Shown here: positions 61,932 to 64,000 of the stretch, piece by piece
How the letters are laid out: every line of letters begins with the position of its first letter
Numbering within the stretch: the first letter of the stretch is position 1
DNA from: Ensifer adhaerens
Lineage (GTDB): Bacteria; Pseudomonadota; Alphaproteobacteria; Rhizobiales; Rhizobiaceae
Assembly (NCBI RefSeq): GCF_028993555.1
Contig: NZ_CP118611.1
Coordinates: 800,001-864,000, forward strand
Reading direction: 5' to 3'
DNA: 64,000 nt
The notes under the pieces: generated by a model
Told to the model about the DNA's origin: nothing
What the model saw: only the letters and a program-made list of their open reading frames with translations
Database searches by the model: none
Translations under genes and position numbers: made by a program

Positions 61932-61951
61932 ACTGTCATATATATGAGTGT
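61932..61951. promoter_or_regulatory. Palindromic operator, copy 3 (ACTGTC-N8-GAGTGT), between rctA and virB
   Basis: The left half equals that at traC (26846) and the right half differs at two positions. Read on the minus strand, TTTACA and TATAAA are spaced as in the traC promoter. It is placed to control rctA itself and, in the other direction, the TrbM-like and virB genes. Confidence 0.6.
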
Positions 61952-62018
61952 AAAAAGCGTCGCGGAATTGTGACGCTTGTTAGGGGTGGACACAATCGCG
62001 TCGGTGAAGGTGGTGGTC

Positions 62019-62540
62019 ATGAACAAGTCTCTTGCACGGGCATTTGTCGCTGCAGCCAGTGTAGCGTCATTCTATCTCGTTTTCGACAGTAAAGCGCGAG
62101 CGGCTGAATGGGGTTGCCAGGTTATCCTGTGTCTTTCCAATCCGAGCGGTCCAACGCAATATGCGGAGTGCCGGCCGCCAATCCACAGGCTCTGGCGCTC
62201 ACTTGCAAAAGGGCGCTCCTTTCCCACCTGCAGCGGCGTTGGGTTTCAGACCTCGCGTCCTCGATTCGAGCCTTACTACTGCAATGACGGTTATCGCCTG
62301 ACAACGCGGTATGGAGATCGCGGGCTCGAAGCGAGTTGTATCTCGACCCCGCCACAGACTGTCTCGGACGCTGAATGCTACTCCAACGATGATCGGATAA
62401 CCACGTCGGCAGCCTGGCGGCGGCGGGACGACCGGACGCAATGCCGGCGCTATGTGACGACGCGACCGAACATCCGCCCGCAACCCCATTACATCGACGT
62501 GACCATCGACGGTGTTGGCAAGCAAAGAGTCTGGTACTGA
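62019..62540 (+). CDS. TrbM-like exported conjugation protein
   Basis: A 173-residue protein with a Sec signal peptide (SLARAFVAAASVASFYLVF, cut near RARAA). The mature start WGCQVILCLSNPSGPTQYAECRPPIHRLW matches the TrbM/KikA pattern of a Cys, an LCL strand and a later ECxxPI segment. Four to six more Cys follow, so disulphides are likely. Start at ATG 62019; the frame extends to 61977. It is the first gene of the transfer operon, 2 bp before virB1. TrbM-like proteins are accessory to pilus assembly or stability. Confidence 0.72.
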   Translation: MNKSLARAFVAAASVASFYLVFDSKARAAEWGCQVILCLSNPSGPTQYAECRPPIHRLWRSLAKGRSFPTCSGVGFQTSRPRFEPYYCNDGYRLTTRYGDRGLEASCISTPPQTVSDAECYSNDDRITTSAAWRRRDDRTQCRRYVTTRPNIRPQPHYIDVTIDGVGKQRVWY

Positions 62541-62542
62541 CT

Positions 62543-63214
62543 ATGCCCGTTGCTTTCCTGGATCTAGCGCCAACGTGCGCACCAATAGTTGCTGCCGAGA
62601 CACTCGCCGCCGTCGTCAGCCTTGAAAGCCGGTTCGAACCCTTCGCCATCCGGGTCAACAGCGGCGCGCCTCTCTCGGAGCAGCCCACGACCAAGGTGGA
62701 GGCGATCGCAATCGCTACGTCATTGGCTGCCGGTCGCCAGGGTATCCAGCTCGGTCTCGGCGGCATCGGCATCGAAGAACTCCGCAAGCTCAAGCTCTCG
62801 ATTTCAGACGCCTTCGACCCGTGCCTCAACCTTCGGGCCACGGCGACGCTCCTCGACAGATACTACCGCCTGGCGGTGAAAGCCGGTGCGGACCCGAACC
62901 GGGCCGAACAGGTGATGCTGCAGTCCTACTACGGACGGGACGATCCCTCCATCGGCGCGATGGTCAAGTACGACGAACAGGTCCGCCAGGAAAGAAGGCG
63001 GCTCGCCGGAACCATCAAGACTCTCGTGCTCGGAGATGGCGGGCAGGAGAGGGGGCTCAACGAAGCGCGTCTTGTCGAGGCGATCGTCGATTCCGACAAG
63101 GACGAGGCCCAGGCTGATCAAACGGTGTCGGTGCCGTCCTGGGACGTTTTCAGTTCGAGACGGAGGTCCTCCGTCCTCGTGTTTCAGGACAATCAAATGG
63201 AGGAGAGTGAATGA
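62543..63214 (+). CDS. virB1: VirB1 lytic transglycosylase
   Basis: A 223-residue periplasmic-type transglycosylase. The catalytic Glu28 is in AAVVSLESRFEPFAI, followed by AIAIATSLAAGRQGIQLGLGGI (GLG active-site motif) and LNLRATATLLDRYY, then SYYGRDDPS. There is no strong signal peptide, as for some VirB1 proteins. It locally opens peptidoglycan for the type IV channel. It is 2 bp after the TrbM-like gene and its stop overlaps virB2 as ATGA. Confidence 0.92.
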   Translation: MPVAFLDLAPTCAPIVAAETLAAVVSLESRFEPFAIRVNSGAPLSEQPTTKVEAIAIATSLAAGRQGIQLGLGGIGIEELRKLKLSISDAFDPCLNLRATATLLDRYYRLAVKAGADPNRAEQVMLQSYYGRDDPSIGAMVKYDEQVRQERRRLAGTIKTLVLGDGGQERGLNEARLVEAIVDSDKDEAQADQTVSVPSWDVFSSRRRSSVLVFQDNQMEESE

Positions 63215-63510
63215 CTTTCAGTGCCCGTATCCGCCCGATCGCCGCATCCGCCGTCATGGCAGCGGCCATCGTGGCATTCATGGTCGAACCTGCCTTCGCG
63301 CAGGCCGCCGGTATCGAGACAGTGCTGCAGAACATCGTCGACATGCTGACCGGCAACATCGCCAAGTTGCTCGCCGTCATCGCGGTGATCGTGATCTGCA
63401 TTGCCTGGATGTTCGGCTACATGGATCTGAGGCGCGCAGGGTTCTGGATCATTGGCATCGGTGGCATCTTCGGCGCTACCGAACTCGTGAACACCATCGT
63501 CGGAAGCTGA
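63211..63510 (+). CDS. virB2: VirB2 major pilin
   Basis: A 99-residue pilin precursor. A long signal peptide ends near AFA-QAAGIE (residue 30-31); the mature part has two hydrophobic helices, LLAVIAVIVICIAWMFGYM and FWIIGIGGIFGATELV, joined by a short basic loop DLRRAG. It forms the conjugative pilus. ATGA overlap with virB1; virB3 starts 4 bp after its stop. Confidence 0.94.
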   Translation: MTFSARIRPIAASAVMAAAIVAFMVEPAFAQAAGIETVLQNIVDMLTGNIAKLLAVIAVIVICIAWMFGYMDLRRAGFWIIGIGGIFGATELVNTIVGS

Positions 63511-63514
63511 CGCC

Positions 63515-63856
63515 ATGGCGACTTCGCGGCCAATCCTTGAGGAAGACACGCTGTTCATCGCCTGCACCCGCCCGGCGATGATCGCCGGCGTGACGATGGA
63601 AGCCATGGGCATGAATATCATGCTTACGACCATCCTCTACATCGTCGCAGGCTCGATCGCCTATGCGCTCGTCGGCGTCGTCTTCCATCTGCTGTTCCGC
63701 GCACTCGTCAAACACGACCACAGCATGTTCCGCATCTTGCTGGCCTGGGTGGAGACACGCGGTCGGTCCCGCAACAGCGGCTATTGGGGCGGAGCGACGC
63801 TTAGCCCCCTAAAGCTCGCGCGCAAATACGACGAAAGGGATCTCGGATTTGCCTAA
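63515..63856 (+). CDS. virB3: VirB3 inner-membrane channel protein
   Basis: A 113-residue protein with LFIACTRPAMIAGVTMEAMG and TTILYIVAGSIAYALVGVVFHLLFRA, the two hydrophobic segments of VirB3, and a basic tail including GGATLSPLKLARKYD. It associates with VirB4 in the inner membrane. It overlaps the virB4 start by 8 bp. Confidence 0.93.
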   Translation: MATSRPILEEDTLFIACTRPAMIAGVTMEAMGMNIMLTTILYIVAGSIAYALVGVVFHLLFRALVKHDHSMFRILLAWVETRGRSRNSGYWGGATLSPLKLARKYDERDLGFA

Positions 63857-64000
63857 CCTCGCCATACTCAGATCTCGCGAACTCGGTCCTGAGGCCTTCA
63901 TCCCCTACGTCCGCCACGTCGACGAGTCGACAATCGCGCTCGATTCCCGGGCACTGATGGTAATGATCGCGCTAGAGGGCGTCTCTTTCGAGACCGCGGA
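63849..64000 (+). CDS. virB4: VirB4 secretion ATPase, N-terminus only
   Basis: A TTG at 63849, with AAAGGGA about 5 nt upstream, opens a frame that reaches the window edge: PNLAILRSRELGPEAFIPYV, then IALDSRALMVMIALEGVSFET. This matches the beginning of VirB4/CagE proteins. Only 50 codons are present; the ATPase domain lies outside. The overlap with virB3 suggests translational coupling. Confidence 0.85.
   Translation, partial: MPNLAILRSRELGPEAFIPYVRHVDESTIALDSRALMVMIALEGVSFETA

Noticed and set aside
1..64000. CRISPR arrays, tRNA and rRNA genes, intact insertion sequences
   Set aside because: No regularly spaced repeats, cloverleaf genes or intact transposases were noticed; only recombinase and HTH remnants.

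Overview
The window reads as part of a large plasmid or secondary replicon of an alphaproteobacterium of the Rhizobiaceae (Rhizobium, Sinorhizobium/Ensifer or Agrobacterium type). The evidence is a TraA relaxase-helicase with divergent traCDG, an RctA-like repressor beside a virB operon, DUF736 and DUF1173 plasmid genes, an ExoP/Wzc-type polysaccharide operon and a TraR-type LuxR protein. No rRNA, tRNA, CRISPR array or replication (repABC) genes were seen. All calls come from reading the sequence; no database search was run.

Layout. 1-7.5 kb: a minus-strand surface-polysaccharide operon (Wzc/ExoP-like co-polymerase and tyrosine autokinase, NusG-like antiterminator, nucleotidyltransferase/kinase-like protein, GT4 glycosyltransferase, polyprenyl-phosphate sugar transferase cut by the window edge). 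8-16.6 kb: ordinary metabolic and transport genes (tautomerase with divergent LysR, SDR, amino-acid binding protein, glyoxalase-like protein, DMT and MFS exporters, DUF475 protein). 16.8-33 kb: plasmid backbone and accessory genes (GSU2403-type nucleotidyltransferase, ArdC, DUF1173, orphan antitoxin, DUF736, traG-traD-traC, oriT, traA, a Phd/PIN toxin-antitoxin pair and two frameshifted remnants). 33.4-36.8 kb: a LuxI-type synthase, an OmpR-type regulator with a degenerate receiver, and an amidohydrolase in one tight operon. 36.9-47.9 kb: a minus-strand catabolic block with a spermidine/putrescine-type ABC importer, TauD-family dioxygenase, RraA-like protein, nitrilase, two MmgE/PrpD proteins and an ornithine-cyclodeaminase-like protein. 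It is interrupted at 39.4-40.0 kb by fossils of a ParE/RelE toxin and a tyrosine recombinase. 48-54.6 kb: a BMP-type nucleoside/nucleobase ABC importer with a cytosine-deaminase-like enzyme. 55-61.3 kb: M20 amidohydrolase, small secreted protein, MNT-HEPN fusion, LysR and TraR-type LuxR regulators, and a 511-residue helical protein. 61.5-64 kb: rctA, a TrbM-like gene and the start of virB1-virB2-virB3-virB4.

How it fits together. traA/traC/traD/traG and oriT would process and deliver plasmid DNA through the VirB channel. A near-identical palindrome (ACTRTC-N8-GATAGT type) lies upstream of traC, DUF1173 and rctA/virB, which suggests one repressor, most likely RctA, controls all three loci. A second palindrome family (ATTGATA/TATCAAT) lies in front of both transcription units of the 40-48 kb catabolic block, and a similar site precedes the LysR gene at 57.9 kb. 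The LuxI synthase at 34.0 kb has no adjacent LuxR gene; the nearest AHL-binding regulator in the window is the TraR-type protein at 59.0 kb.
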